Shown: positions 22,511-31,288, counted from the first letter of the stretch. The stretch is 64,000 bases of DNA from Brevundimonas sp. (GCF_019636155.1 NZ_JAHBYB010000001.1:303395-367394); one strand, 5' to 3'. Notes: generated by a model not told the origin, from the sequence alone. Numbers and translations are program-made.

Positions 22511-22727
22511 TGCTTGGTTTCCCGTCTGATGACCATGTCGGAGTTTGATCGGTCACGCCGCAACGAACAAGTCTCAGAAGGCGCCGTTAAGACTCTAAAG
22601 AGAGGCAACTCAGAGTTAAGTCGTCGGTGTCTCTAAAACCGATTTCGAAGCAATAAGTTACGATACCGCTTTTATCTCGCCCTCAAGCCTCTTAACTCCG
22701 TCACGTCTTTGTTTATGATTATACAGA
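22511..22727. other. Foreign joint upstream of the HNH cassette
   Basis: About 217 AT-richer bases between the end of the core homology and the stop of the preceding lipoprotein gene. They carry no Rhs homology and no convincing gene. The HNH open frame enters this stretch to 22608, which may have created a fortuitous start. Confidence 0.4.
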
Positions 22728-23276
22728 CTAATCAATTGGGTCGGGGGCGAGCAGCGGAATTTTGTCCGCGTAATACCAAACTGGGCCAAGAGAGAGTTTT
22801 CTGCTGGGGCCTTGCTCGTTGTCAAAACGAGCAAACGCTCTCACGCCAAATTGCGGCTCATAAATAAAGAAACCTTGGTCGGCAACCTCCGATTCGCGCC
22901 TGTCGATCGAGACAAATCTAATGATCCAAGCATCACAAACTGTAGATAATTTCGCCGCGCATTCTGGGTAGAAATTGTATCCGTGAAAACCGTATTCTAC
23001 CCCATCAAAAAAATCACCTTTAGGTACAACAAAAGGAAATGCCGCAAATACGCAGCTGTATTCCGATGTAGAGCACTCTAATTTTGAGCTTAGAAAAATT
23101 TCTTCTCCACCATCAAAGCGCCTGATAACCGATCCAGAACTTATGGATAATAGTTGTCCTTCAAAGCGGTATTCAGTTTCGTTTGACTGACTGTATGCGG
23201 CTTGCGTTCCGCAACCTGACAGCATTCCCGCAGTAAGGATGGATCGGAGAATCCATCTAAATGTCATTTTTACCAT
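22728..23276 (-). CDS. Predicted lipoprotein immunity protein (HExxH cassette)
   Basis: 182-residue protein with signal peptide and lipobox (ILTAGMLSGCG), so predicted to be anchored facing the periplasm. The ATG at 23276 lies inside the last codons of the toxin frame; a second in-frame ATG at 23267 gives an equally good signal peptide. Six cysteines occur in the mature part, fitting an oxidising compartment. AT-rich against the GC-rich core. No family recognised; the immunity role is inferred from position and pairing with a putative metallopeptidase toxin. Confidence 0.65.
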   Translation of the reverse strand: MVKMTFRWILRSILTAGMLSGCGTQAAYSQSNETEYRFEGQLLSISSGSVIRRFDGGEEIFLSSKLECSTSEYSCVFAAFPFVVPKGDFFDGVEYGFHGYNFYPECAAKLSTVCDAWIIRFVSIDRRESEVADQGFFIYEPQFGVRAFARFDNEQGPSRKLSLGPVWYYADKIPLLAPDPID

Positions 23277-24446
23277 CCCATAAGTTGATCAACCAGGTCT
23301 GAGTAGGGTTGTTGGTGTGTGAGCGCTCGGGTACTCGGAGAGGCGGGATCAACAAATGCACGCCCCTCTCCACGTGAACCGTGAATGCCTTCGTGGACTG
23401 TTGTCCTCATGCGTTGAGTCTGGCGTTCGGTTGCATTTCGACCGTATCCACCACCTAATCCCAAGGGGAACACTGTAGTGGTGTTTGCTCGACCGAACGA
23501 GTCTGTCGTCGCTGTCACACCCCTTCCTCCCGATCCGGCAACATCAGCAACAAACGTTCGGCCAATCAACTCCTGACCTATTTCGCCAGCAGTAGTTCTC
23601 ACTTCTCGCGTTTCGCCGGTCGCTTGGCCATTCCGTCCCACTACGGGAACGCTCGTGCTAGCCGGTCTGCTAGGGTTGGACATTAGTAGATTCACTGAAC
23701 TCGTATACGCCCGCTCATAAGCTGCGATCTGGGCGCGTTGCTCCGTGCTTGGCGTGCCTTTCACCTCGTCAATTTTACAGGCGTAATTCGGCCTTTCGGT
23801 TGTGCCGTTGTTTACGCAAGTAGTCCCCGTCGGATCGGTCCTGTTCACCGGATCCAGCCCCACATAGGCGTACAGGTTCATCCCCTGTTCGTAGCCCACC
23901 GGGTCGGTCTGCATGAACCGGCCCAGGCCGGGGTGATAGGCCCGGGCCTTGTAGTGGTAGAGGCCGAAGTCCGGCAGCCATAGCTGGCCGGTGAACATGA
24001 TCCGGCCGGCGTTCCCGGTCCTGGGCTGGCCGTATTCGTCATAGGCCAGGGTGTAGGGCGCCGTTCCCGCCGCGTCGGTGATGGCGATGGTCGAGGCCTG
24101 GTGGTCCTGAAGGCTCCACAGCGGCGTCGAGGCCGTGTTCCCCTGATAGGCCACCAGCAGCTCGTCCGGCCACGGGCCCCGGATCAGACGGTTGTTGATG
24201 TTGGGGGCGGCCGGGACCTTGACCGCCGTGATCATGTCGCCGTCGTAGAGGTAGACGCCTCCGGCCGTCCCCGTCATCTCCACCAGCCGGTCCAGCGGGT
24301 CATAGGCCAGGGTCGAGGTCCCCGTGCCCGTCATCCGGTTGGCGCTGTCGAACGCATAGGCCCGCACGCCGTCGTTGGTCAGGTTGCCCCGCGCGTCCGA
24401 GGTCATGGCCACGCTGTTGACCGAGGTCGGCTGGTTCAGTCCGTTG
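23270..24446 (-). pseudogene. Orphan Rhs cassette with HExxH metallopeptidase toxin
   Basis: Headless Rhs cassette with a short core copy (about 23827-24446, from NGLNQPTSVNSVAM to DPVNRTDPTG), followed by a 185-residue C-terminal domain. Near its end is RTTVHEGIHGSRGE, a zinc-metallopeptidase HExxH motif, with a downstream acidic residue as possible third ligand. The preceding region (EVKGTPSTEQRAQIAAYERAYTSS) is helical and unassigned. The first in-frame ATG is at 24412. Core homology begins inside the last codons of the preceding immunity gene. Predicted toxin: zinc peptidase, probably acting in the periplasm because its partner is a lipoprotein. Confidence 0.75.
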
Positions 24447-24843
24447 CAGGTGTTCTACCGGTCCTTCCATACAGCGCATTCGTGTCGAGAACAGATATTG
24501 CATGGGAGGAGTTTGACCAAGAGCAAATGTTCTCGTCATCACAGCCGGTTCTTACAAGAACTCCTGTAACGCACATAAATTTGTTTGAAATAATTAGATT
24601 TGGATCAAATTTTTCAACACGAACTCCCAACTCATATACTTTTCCAACTACGGAATCACGGTTTACAGTTTTGCGGATATTTTGATCTTCTCCACTTATC
24701 GTAAGCATGCCGCAAGCAGTTACGATATTATTTGTGTATATATTAGGATTTTCAAATAAATCAATTGGATTTGATGCATTATCATGCACCCCGGCGCACG
24801 ATGGTAACAAAATGCAAAGAGAAAATATCGCGCACTTATTCAT
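24436..24843 (-). CDS. Predicted lipoprotein immunity protein of the full-length Rhs
   Basis: 135-residue protein starting MNKCAIFSLCILLPSCAG, a signal peptide with lipobox LPSC. The ATG overlaps the stop of the full-length Rhs gene (ATGA at 24840-24843). The body is AT-rich. The last three or so codons and the stop lie inside the next cassette's Rhs core copy, read in another frame (ending TPATD). The native C-terminus may therefore have been replaced during recombination. No family recognised; immunity role from position. Confidence 0.65.
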   Translation of the reverse strand: MNKCAIFSLCILLPSCAGVHDNASNPIDLFENPNIYTNNIVTACGMLTISGEDQNIRKTVNRDSVVGKVYELGVRVEKFDPNLIISNKFMCVTGVLVRTGCDDENICSWSNSSHAISVLDTNALYGRTGRTPATD

Positions 24844-27800
24844 TGACCTTCACCGTGGTTCTGAATAGCGTCCAGGGCCCTTAAAATCGTCTGTCTCTGG
24901 CCCGGCGTGAGGCGCCCAGAAACTACTCTAGCGCTTGCTTGACCTTCTGATATCTCCAGAACAACAACGGCATCGCCTTCCAGAATATAGTTAGCGAGAC
25001 CAAATTGGGCGGAATGGCGCCAGTCGATGCTACTTGGGCCTGGTCCTTGGCCTCCAATATCTGGATGCGAATGCGCTACCGCGGCTGCACCAGCAATTTT
25101 TGCGGATGTTGTTTCCGACCTTGAGGGAGTGGCGCCGGGATTGGTGATGTCTTGATGCGTCACTCCTGCATCTGTGACGTCAAGTCTATACACTACTTCA
25201 TTGCGGTTTCTAAGGGCTTCAGGACTCATGGACGACGCGTGTTGGTCCAACTCTCCACTGCCAACCGCCGTGCGCCGAAATGCGTTCGTCTTCGGATTGA
25301 AGTTACGAGATTCCATACAGGAGCCGCTTAGTCCTAACGCTCCGATTGAAGCGCAACTCATCCCACTCGGATCGGTCCTGTTCACCGGATCGAGCCCCAC
25401 ATAGGCATACAGGTTCATCCCCTGCTCATACCCCACCGGGTCGGTCTGCATGAACCGGCCCAGGCCGGGGTGATAGGCGCGGGCCTTGTAGTGGTAGAGG
25501 CCGAAGTCCGGCAGCCAGAGCTGGCCGGTGAACAGCATCCGGCCGGCGTTGCCCGCCCGCGGCTGGCCGTATTCGTCATAGGCCAGGGTGTAGGGAGCCG
25601 TGCCCGCCGCGTCGGTGATGGCGATGGTCGAGGCCTGGTGGTCCTGAAGGCTCCACAGCGGCGTCGCGGCCGTGTTGCCCTGATAGGCCACCAGCAGCTC
25701 GTCCGGCCACGGCCCCCGGATCAGACGGTTGACGATGGTCGTTCCCCCGCCGTTGGCCGCCGCCCCGGCGATCATGTCCCCGTCGTAGAGGTAGATCCCC
25801 CCGGCGGTCCCCGTCATCTCCACCAGCCGGTCCAGCGGGTCATAGGCCAGGGTCGAGGTCCCCGTCCCCGTCATCCGGTTGGCGCTGTCGAACGCATAGG
25901 CCCGCGTCCCGTCGTTGGTCAGATTGCCCCGCGCGTCCGAGCTCATGGCCACGCTGTTGACCGAGGTCGGCTGGTTCAGACCGTTGCGCGTCAGGGCCTG
26001 GGCCCCCGCCGAGGGGGTGTAGAGATAGGCCGGGTTGCTGATCTGGCGCACCACGACCTGGCTGGCCGGGCTGTAGATGAAGCCATAGGTCACGTCCGAC
26101 CCCGTCCCCGTAAGGTCGTGCGCCAGGGCGTTCATCCGCGACGCCCCGTCATAGCCATAGGTGGTCGTCACCCCATTGCCCCGCGTCAGGGCCGTGCGGC
26201 GGCCCAGGTCGTCATAGGTGAAGCCCGCGATCGTCGAGACCCCCGCCTGGGTCACCAGCCTCAGCGCATCGTCCAGGTCGTAGCTGTAACGGATCTCGAA
26301 CGCGTCCGGATAGAACAGGTGCGTCCGGCGTCCCGCCAGGTCGTACTGCATCGTCATGACGCCCAGGACTTGGGTTTCCGTCAGCTGGCGGCCCAGGGCG
26401 TCCCAGGTCATGCACACCGCCGTCGTTCCGCACGCCGGCGTCCCCGAGGCGTGGCTGGCCGAGGTGCGCCGGCTCAGATTGTCATAGACGTACCAGACGT
26501 CGTTCGACCCCACCGGCGCGTCGATCGCCGTGATCCGGTTCAGGGTGTCGAAACTGGTGACGAAACTGTCGCCCGAACGCGTCCGCTTGGTCGTCGGATT
26601 GTCGTTGGCGTCATAGCCGTACTGCTCATAGTCCGACGGATTGGCCGCATGCGCCCCCACCGTCGCCGACGGATAGTTCAGCCGATACACACGGTCGAAC
26701 CCGTCGTAGGTGAAGGCCGAACGGTTGCCGACCCCGTCCTCCATCCAGCTGACCTTGCCGTTGGTGGTGTAGGCCTGGGCCATCAGAACCCGCGTGGCGC
26801 CCGCCCCGTCGCCCTGCTGGACCTGGACCACCCGGTCGGCCACGTCATAGCTGTTGGTGGTGATCCGGTCGCGGCCCCAGTTCCCGGCGGCCGAGCCGGT
26901 GCAGGCCGAGGTCGGCAGGCTTCCGAACACCGCCGTATTCATCCGCACCGCCGTGCAGGTGGGCCGGCCGGCGGCGTCATAGCTGTATTGGGTGATCAGC
27001 GGATGGGTCGAGCCGACGAAGGCCGAATCGCGGATCTTGCGGCCCTGCAGGTCATAGGTGACGGTCGCCGTCTGAAGGGCGCTGAAGGCCGCCCAGGCGG
27101 GATCGGTCTGGCCCGTGGTCGTGCCCTGCTGGACCTGATCGACCTGGCCGTCGGCGTTGTACTGGGTGCGGGTGGCCGGATACAGGCGGCCGCCGACCCC
27201 GTCCGGGTCCGGGCCGATCACCCCCACCTGCTGGCGCATGGCGTCCCAGACGTTGCGCGTGGTGTCGGCGGCGCCCGGCAAGGGGCCGTCCACCGTCAGC
27301 ACATTGCCGACCGCGTCATAGGTGGTGGCCACCGTCGCCGTCAGGGAGGCGTCGCCCGCCCCGCTGGAGACGCTGACCGGCCGCAGATTGCTGGCCACGC
27401 CCGAGGCCCCGGCCTGATAGGTGGTGGTGCTGACCACCTCGCCCGCCGTTCCGGTGCAGCTGGCCAGGGTGACGCACTGCGACTGGCCCACCATGACCCA
27501 GACCGGCGCGGCCGCCTGGGTGATGGTCGAGGCGCCGTTCTGCTTGTACCAGGCATACTGCTGCTGCCAGCTATAGCGGGTCTGGGGCCGCACCGCGCCC
27601 AGGCTGGGCGCCGGCAGGGTCTCGGTCAGCAGGTTGCCGGCCGCGTCATAGGTGTAGTCGGTCGTATTGCCCCGCCGGTCGGTGACCGAACTGGGCAGGC
27701 GGCATTTGATCGGCTCCAGCGAACAGTCCGGATAGACCACGTCCACATCGGTCGCGCCGAGGCCCGAGCCGGGCTTGGCCGTGGTGTGGATCTGGGTGAT

Positions 27801-29030
27801 GTAGCCGAATTGGTTCCGGCTGACCGTCACCCCGTTGCCCTCGGGATAGACGACGAAATTCAGCCCCGCGCCGTTTTCGCCGACATAGGTGGTCTGGCTC
27901 AGCGCATTGGTGACCGACAGCAGCGACGGCGGCCGCAGCAGCTCGTTCGTCAGGCTGGGGCTCCAGTAGTACCGGCCGCTCCAGAAGATGTTGTAGACGG
28001 TGGCGTTGCTGTTCGGATCGGTGACGGTGACGTCCAGGTCATAGTCGCCGTCCGGCTGGTCGCAGGGGCCTGAGGGCGCGCAATAGCTCTCATAGGCGTA
28101 GGTCCAGGTTCCCGACCCGTCGCTGGCCGAGGTGACCACCGTCCCCCAACTGCGCGCGAAGCTGTAGCCGTAGGTGATCGACGACCCGGAGGTGCGCGAC
28201 GGCCGGGCCATGCCGATGACCTTGGCGGTCAGGGGGTCGGGACCATCGAAGATGACCCGTGTCGTGCGGTTGAGCGAATCGGTGACATGGCGCTCGTTTC
28301 CGACCGTGGTGAAGGTCAGGCTGGGCCAGGTCTGGGAATAGGTGCAGCTGGTCGCCGCCAGGGCGCAGGCGTCCACGGCGTTGTTCAGCGCCGTCACCTG
28401 GCTGAGATCGGTCCCGGAATAGTCGAAATGCAGCTGATATCCGTAGTTGTTCGTCACCGAGACCAGGGCGCCGGACGCATAGGTGTAGGTCAGGACCTCG
28501 CCCGTCCTGCGTGTGACGGTCTGAAGGCTGGAATGGACGCCATGACCCGCATAGGTGGCGACCGAACCGTCCCGCGCCGTGTAGGTATAGCCCCCGACCG
28601 TCTCCAGCAGGTCGCCATGGCCGTCGATCAGATCGAAGGTCGTCAGCCCGCATCCGGCGCGCTGGAAGATGTTCGAACTGCCCATATAGACGACGGTGTA
28701 GAAGACCAGGCAGTAGGGGTCGGGCTTGGCTGGCTCATAGGTGACCTCGCCCCAGCTGCTGTAGCGCCAGCCCCGGCCCTTGCCGTCCCAGGCGGCGGTG
28801 AAGCTGAGCCCCCCGTTCGCCGGATCGCCGATGGTTATGGTCGGGGACGAGATCTGGACCGAGCCGCTGGTCAGGTCGACCCCGAACTGGTCCACGGCCT
28901 GATAGACCGACGGCGGCTCCAGGCTGGCCTGGGCCAGGGCTGGGCCGGCGCAAAGGCCCGTGATCGCCAGTCCGCCCGACAGGACCTGGCCGAGGCGGAC
29001 AAGGGCGATGCGGAAGAGGGTTCCGTTCAT
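24840..29030 (-). CDS. Full-length secreted Rhs/YD-repeat protein with JAB-like C-terminal toxin
   Basis: 1396 residues, starting at ATG 29030 after GAGGT (the open frame begins at 29042). A Sec signal peptide (LAITGLCAGPALAQA) is followed by a long YD-repeat shell (YDAAGN, YDNLSRRT, YDLAGRR and similar repeats). The conserved Rhs core end is LPDFGLYHYKARAYHPGLGRFMQTDPVGYEQG...DPVNRTDPSG. After this, about 173 residues form the variable toxin, with AHSHP, then SSID ten residues on: the JAMM metallopeptidase pattern HxH...SxxD. The shell should encapsulate and export the toxin for contact-dependent competition. The signal peptide suggests surface display or secretion rather than type VI delivery. 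Second gene of an operon, 8 bases behind the lectin gene. Confidence 0.85.
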   Translation of the reverse strand: MNGTLFRIALVRLGQVLSGGLAITGLCAGPALAQASLEPPSVYQAVDQFGVDLTSGSVQISSPTITIGDPANGGLSFTAAWDGKGRGWRYSSWGEVTYEPAKPDPYCLVFYTVVYMGSSNIFQRAGCGLTTFDLIDGHGDLLETVGGYTYTARDGSVATYAGHGVHSSLQTVTRRTGEVLTYTYASGALVSVTNNYGYQLHFDYSGTDLSQVTALNNAVDACALAATSCTYSQTWPSLTFTTVGNERHVTDSLNRTTRVIFDGPDPLTAKVIGMARPSRTSGSSITYGYSFARSWGTVVTSASDGSGTWTYAYESYCAPSGPCDQPDGDYDLDVTVTDPNSNATVYNIFWSGRYYWSPSLTNELLRPPSLLSVTNALSQTTYVGENGAGLNFVVYPEGNGVTVSRNQFGYITQIHTTAKPGSGLGATDVDVVYPDCSLEPIKCRLPSSVTDRRGNTTDYTYDAAGNLLTETLPAPSLGAVRPQTRYSWQQQYAWYKQNGASTITQAAAPVWVMVGQSQCVTLASCTGTAGEVVSTTTYQAGASGVASNLRPVSVSSGAGDASLTATVATTYDAVGNVLTVDGPLPGAADTTRNVWDAMRQQVGVIGPDPDGVGGRLYPATRTQYNADGQVDQVQQGTTTGQTDPAWAAFSALQTATVTYDLQGRKIRDSAFVGSTHPLITQYSYDAAGRPTCTAVRMNTAVFGSLPTSACTGSAAGNWGRDRITTNSYDVADRVVQVQQGDGAGATRVLMAQAYTTNGKVSWMEDGVGNRSAFTYDGFDRVYRLNYPSATVGAHAANPSDYEQYGYDANDNPTTKRTRSGDSFVTSFDTLNRITAIDAPVGSNDVWYVYDNLSRRTSASHASGTPACGTTAVCMTWDALGRQLTETQVLGVMTMQYDLAGRRTHLFYPDAFEIRYSYDLDDALRLVTQAGVSTIAGFTYDDLGRRTALTRGNGVTTTYGYDGASRMNALAHDLTGTGSDVTYGFIYSPASQVVVRQISNPAYLYTPSAGAQALTRNGLNQPTSVNSVAMSSDARGNLTNDGTRAYAFDSANRMTGTGTSTLAYDPLDRLVEMTGTAGGIYLYDGDMIAGAAANGGGTTIVNRLIRGPWPDELLVAYQGNTAATPLWSLQDHQASTIAITDAAGTAPYTLAYDEYGQPRAGNAGRMLFTGQLWLPDFGLYHYKARAYHPGLGRFMQTDPVGYEQGMNLYAYVGLDPVNRTDPSGMSCASIGALGLSGSCMESRNFNPKTNAFRRTAVGSGELDQHASSMSPEALRNRNEVVYRLDVTDAGVTHQDITNPGATPSRSETTSAKIAGAAAVAHSHPDIGGQGPGPSSIDWRHSAQFGLANYILEGDAVVVLEISEGQASARVVSGRLTPGQRQTILRALDAIQNHGEGQ
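25362..26386 (-). repeat. Reference copy of the six-fold Rhs core direct repeat
   Basis: This core segment of the full-length gene recurs, in the same orientation, at about 23827-24446, 21651-22510, 19561-20528, 17743-18672 and 16411-16931. Every copy that reaches the toxin junction ends at the same point (codons for DPVNRTDP-S/T-G). The other end differs from copy to copy. The copies are near-identical over long stretches, which would allow homologous exchange of the C-terminal toxins. Confidence 0.9.
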
Positions 29031-29038
29031 GTCCGACC

Positions 29039-29596
29039 TCAATGGCAGCAGGTGTTGGTGGCCCAGATCGGCGTCGATCCGTCATAGATCACCGCGTCGC
29101 CGTTATCCTGGATGACCAGAAGGGCGCCCGGATGCCCGGCCGTGCCCGAGGCCCAGACCACGCTGCCGTCCGAGGCATAGGCCACGAGGTTGCCGGTCGG
29201 CTCCATCTTCACATACAGGCCCTGGCCATTGACCGTGTTCGTCGCCCACAGCGGCGTGGTCCCGAAATACAGCACGATGTTGCCGTCCACCTGGAGGCGG
29301 AAGTTGAACCGTCCGTCCTGCGACACCAGCCGCTGGGTCGGGACCAGGATCTCGTTTGGATGCAGCACGAATCCCATGATCGGCAGCGGGGTCGTCGTCG
29401 TCCCGCGCGACAGTCGGTTGTCGGCGTCGTCATTGCCATAGGTCGTCACGCTGCCGGCCGCGCCGGTCACCGCCCGCCCGACCGCGACCAGCCGGCCGAA
29501 GGCGTCATACCTGTAGGTCGCCTGTTCCTGCGCCAGGGCCGGCGTCCCCGCCAGAAGTCCCACCGCCACCGCCACGCCGATCCGCCAGCCGCCCAT
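29039..29596 (-). CDS. Secreted B-lectin domain protein with a YD-repeat leader
   Basis: 185-residue protein starting at ATG 29596 (GGGAGG upstream; the open frame begins at 29728). Signal peptide (VGLLAGTPALAQ), then a short YD-repeat piece (TYRYDAFGRLVAVG, TTYGNDDADNRLS). About 110 residues of bulb-type lectin follow, with three QxDxNxVxY-like repeats: LQVDGNIVLY, MEPTGNLVAY and IQDNGDAVIY, each followed by a WATNT- or WASGT-type turn. Such domains bind mannose-type sugars. It immediately precedes the Rhs gene and is probably co-transcribed. It may bind target-cell glycans or assist Rhs display; this is inference. The end is cysteine-rich (TCCH). Confidence 0.75.
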   Translation of the reverse strand: MGGWRIGVAVAVGLLAGTPALAQEQATYRYDAFGRLVAVGRAVTGAAGSVTTYGNDDADNRLSRGTTTTPLPIMGFVLHPNEILVPTQRLVSQDGRFNFRLQVDGNIVLYFGTTPLWATNTVNGQGLYVKMEPTGNLVAYASDGSVVWASGTAGHPGALLVIQDNGDAVIYDGSTPIWATNTCCH

Positions 29597-29717
29597 GTCT
29601 CGCCCTCCCAAACCAGCGTTACGGTGAGGGGCGCGGCCACACACGTCAAGGGATCGGCGACAGGCCGCTCTACGCGTTTGAGATGTATGAAGGAAGGGCT
29701 CCAGCCAGACCGTTTCG

Positions 29718-30353
29718 TCAGACCTCACCCGCGTTCCGGTCCATCCAGGCGACCAGTTGGGCGTTGATGTCGCGGGTGGCGATGTCGAAGGCTTCGACGA
29801 TGGCGCCGACGCGGTTGGCGGTTGCCGGCTGGGTGACCGAGAAGGTCTGTTCGGCCGAGACCCGGCGATCCGGCATGGTCAGGACGCGGGCGCGCACTGT
29901 CATCACCACCTCGGGCGCCCCGCCCGCCTGGGCATAGCGCGCTTCGAAGGTCCGGACGTCGAGGGCCAGGGCCTTGGCCGCCGGAGTCAGTTCACGCGGC
30001 CCGATCAGCCGCACGCGCGACGACTGGGCCGCGAAGGCGCCCTCCAGGCTGGCGGTGTAGAGATCGCGCGCGTCCGAGATCCAGCGCGCGCCCTTGATAT
30101 AGGCCGTCTCGGCGCCGTTGACGCCCAGGATCTTGTCCCCTTCGGAGGCCTGGGGGAATTCGATGCGGCGCAGCAGCACCTGCACCGATTCGACCGTGGA
30201 AGCCGGGGCCTCAGCGGCCGCCGCCGTCCCGCCGAACCGATAGGTCTGGACCGGCGGGGGGGACTTCAGCAGGGCGCAGCCGCCGGCTGCGACGGCCAGG
30301 GTCGCAGTCAGGGCGCCGGCCAGGGCCAGCCGCAGTAGGGTCGGACGGATCAC
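29718..30353 (-). CDS. ABC-transport auxiliary lipoprotein, PqiC-like
   Basis: 211-residue predicted lipoprotein (LAVAAGGC lipobox near residue 26). The mature part has the PqiC/ABC-type transport auxiliary pattern: a beta strand with VQVLLRRIEFPQ, then AYIKGARWISDARDLYTASLEGAF and late VGAIVEAFDIATRDINAQL. It is the last gene of the mla-like operon and overlaps mlaD by ATGA. Such lipoproteins sit in the outer membrane and work with the MCE protein in lipid transport across the periplasm. Confidence 0.8.
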   Translation of the reverse strand: MIRPTLLRLALAGALTATLAVAAGGCALLKSPPPVQTYRFGGTAAAAEAPASTVESVQVLLRRIEFPQASEGDKILGVNGAETAYIKGARWISDARDLYTASLEGAFAAQSSRVRLIGPRELTPAAKALALDVRTFEARYAQAGGAPEVVMTVRARVLTMPDRRVSAEQTFSVTQPATANRVGAIVEAFDIATRDINAQLVAWMDRNAGEV

Positions 30354-31288
30354 GGCTGGACCTCCATTTCCTTGGCCGGGGCCCGGCCGATGAAGTCGCG
30401 CGGGCTGGAGCGGACCTGGTCGACCAGTTCCTCCAGCGAGCGGGTGGCGCCCTCCAGGCCCTGGATCGCCTGTTGCAGTTGCGGCAGGCCGGTGTTGGCG
30501 AACTCGCCCACCGGGCCTTCCAGCCCGCTGGTCATGCGGTTGATCGAGGCCACCGCCTGCTGGGCGTCCTCTGCGGCCTTGTTGATATTGGCCACCGCCT
30601 GGCGGCCGTCGCCTTCCACCAGCTGGCGAGTGCTGACGCCCAGCCGTTCGTATTCGGCCACGGCCGAGTTGGCGCGGGTCAGGGCCTGCTCCAGCTGTTC
30701 CAGCATCCCCTTGCGGGCCTCGAACTCGGTGGTGATGGCCTCGACGCTCTTCAGGCTGGTCGAGAAGCTGCGGATGTTGTCGTCGCTCAGCACCCGATTG
30801 ATGCGGTTCAGGGCGTCCACCGTCTGGGCCAGGACCGTGCCCGATCCGCTCAGCAGTTCGGCGATGGGCGACGGCTGGCTCTGGATCACCGGCACGACAT
30901 TCTCGGGATACTGGGTCTTAAGCAGGGCGCTGGACGGCTCTCCGGCGGTGATCTGGATATAGTTCAGTCCGGTGATGCCCTGGGGCTCCAGCTGGGCGCG
31001 CGAGGTCACCCGCACCGGGGTCTTGGCGTCCAGCCGCACCCGCGCGATCACCTGGTCGCCCTTGTTGGGATCCAGGTTCAGGTCGGTCACCTCGCCGACG
31101 CGGATGCCGTTGAAATGCACCTCGCCGCCCTCCGACAGGCCGCGCACGGGCCCGTAGAAGACGATGTCGTAAAGGTCATACTCGCTGTTGAACTGCAGCC
31201 GGGCCAGCCAGATGCTGAACACCACCAGGGCCGCCACCAGGGCGACGGTGGCGATGCCGACGGCGGCGTAGTGGGCGTCTCTTTCCAT
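30350..31288 (-). CDS. mlaD: MlaD-family MCE lipid-transport protein
   Basis: 312 residues. An N-terminal membrane anchor (VGIATVALVAALVVFSIWLA) precedes the MCE domain (YDIVFYGPVRGLSEGGEVHFNG, VTSRAQLEPQGITGLNYIQI). After about residue 150 comes a long helical, coiled-coil-rich tail (MLEQLEQALTRANSAVAEYE). MCE proteins form hexameric rings that pass phospholipids between the inner and outer membranes. It lies between the ATPase and the auxiliary lipoprotein in one operon. Confidence 0.88.
   Translation of the reverse strand: MERDAHYAAVGIATVALVAALVVFSIWLARLQFNSEYDLYDIVFYGPVRGLSEGGEVHFNGIRVGEVTDLNLDPNKGDQVIARVRLDAKTPVRVTSRAQLEPQGITGLNYIQITAGEPSSALLKTQYPENVVPVIQSQPSPIAELLSGSGTVLAQTVDALNRINRVLSDDNIRSFSTSLKSVEAITTEFEARKGMLEQLEQALTRANSAVAEYERLGVSTRQLVEGDGRQAVANINKAAEDAQQAVASINRMTSGLEGPVGEFANTGLPQLQQAIQGLEGATRSLEELVDQVRSSPRDFIGRAPAKEMEVQP

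Noticed and set aside
25470-28073. 867-residue open frame on the plus strand opposite the Rhs gene
   Set aside because: It is a shadow of the GC-rich Rhs core; its low-complexity Arg/Gly/His/Val-rich translation and recurrence opposite every core copy show that it is not a gene.
16411-29030. Assembly artefact as the explanation of the repeated Rhs cores
   Set aside because: Each copy is joined to a different toxin and immunity gene, and breakpoints differ at the upstream side; this is the known structure of rhs orphan arrays. Long reads would settle it.
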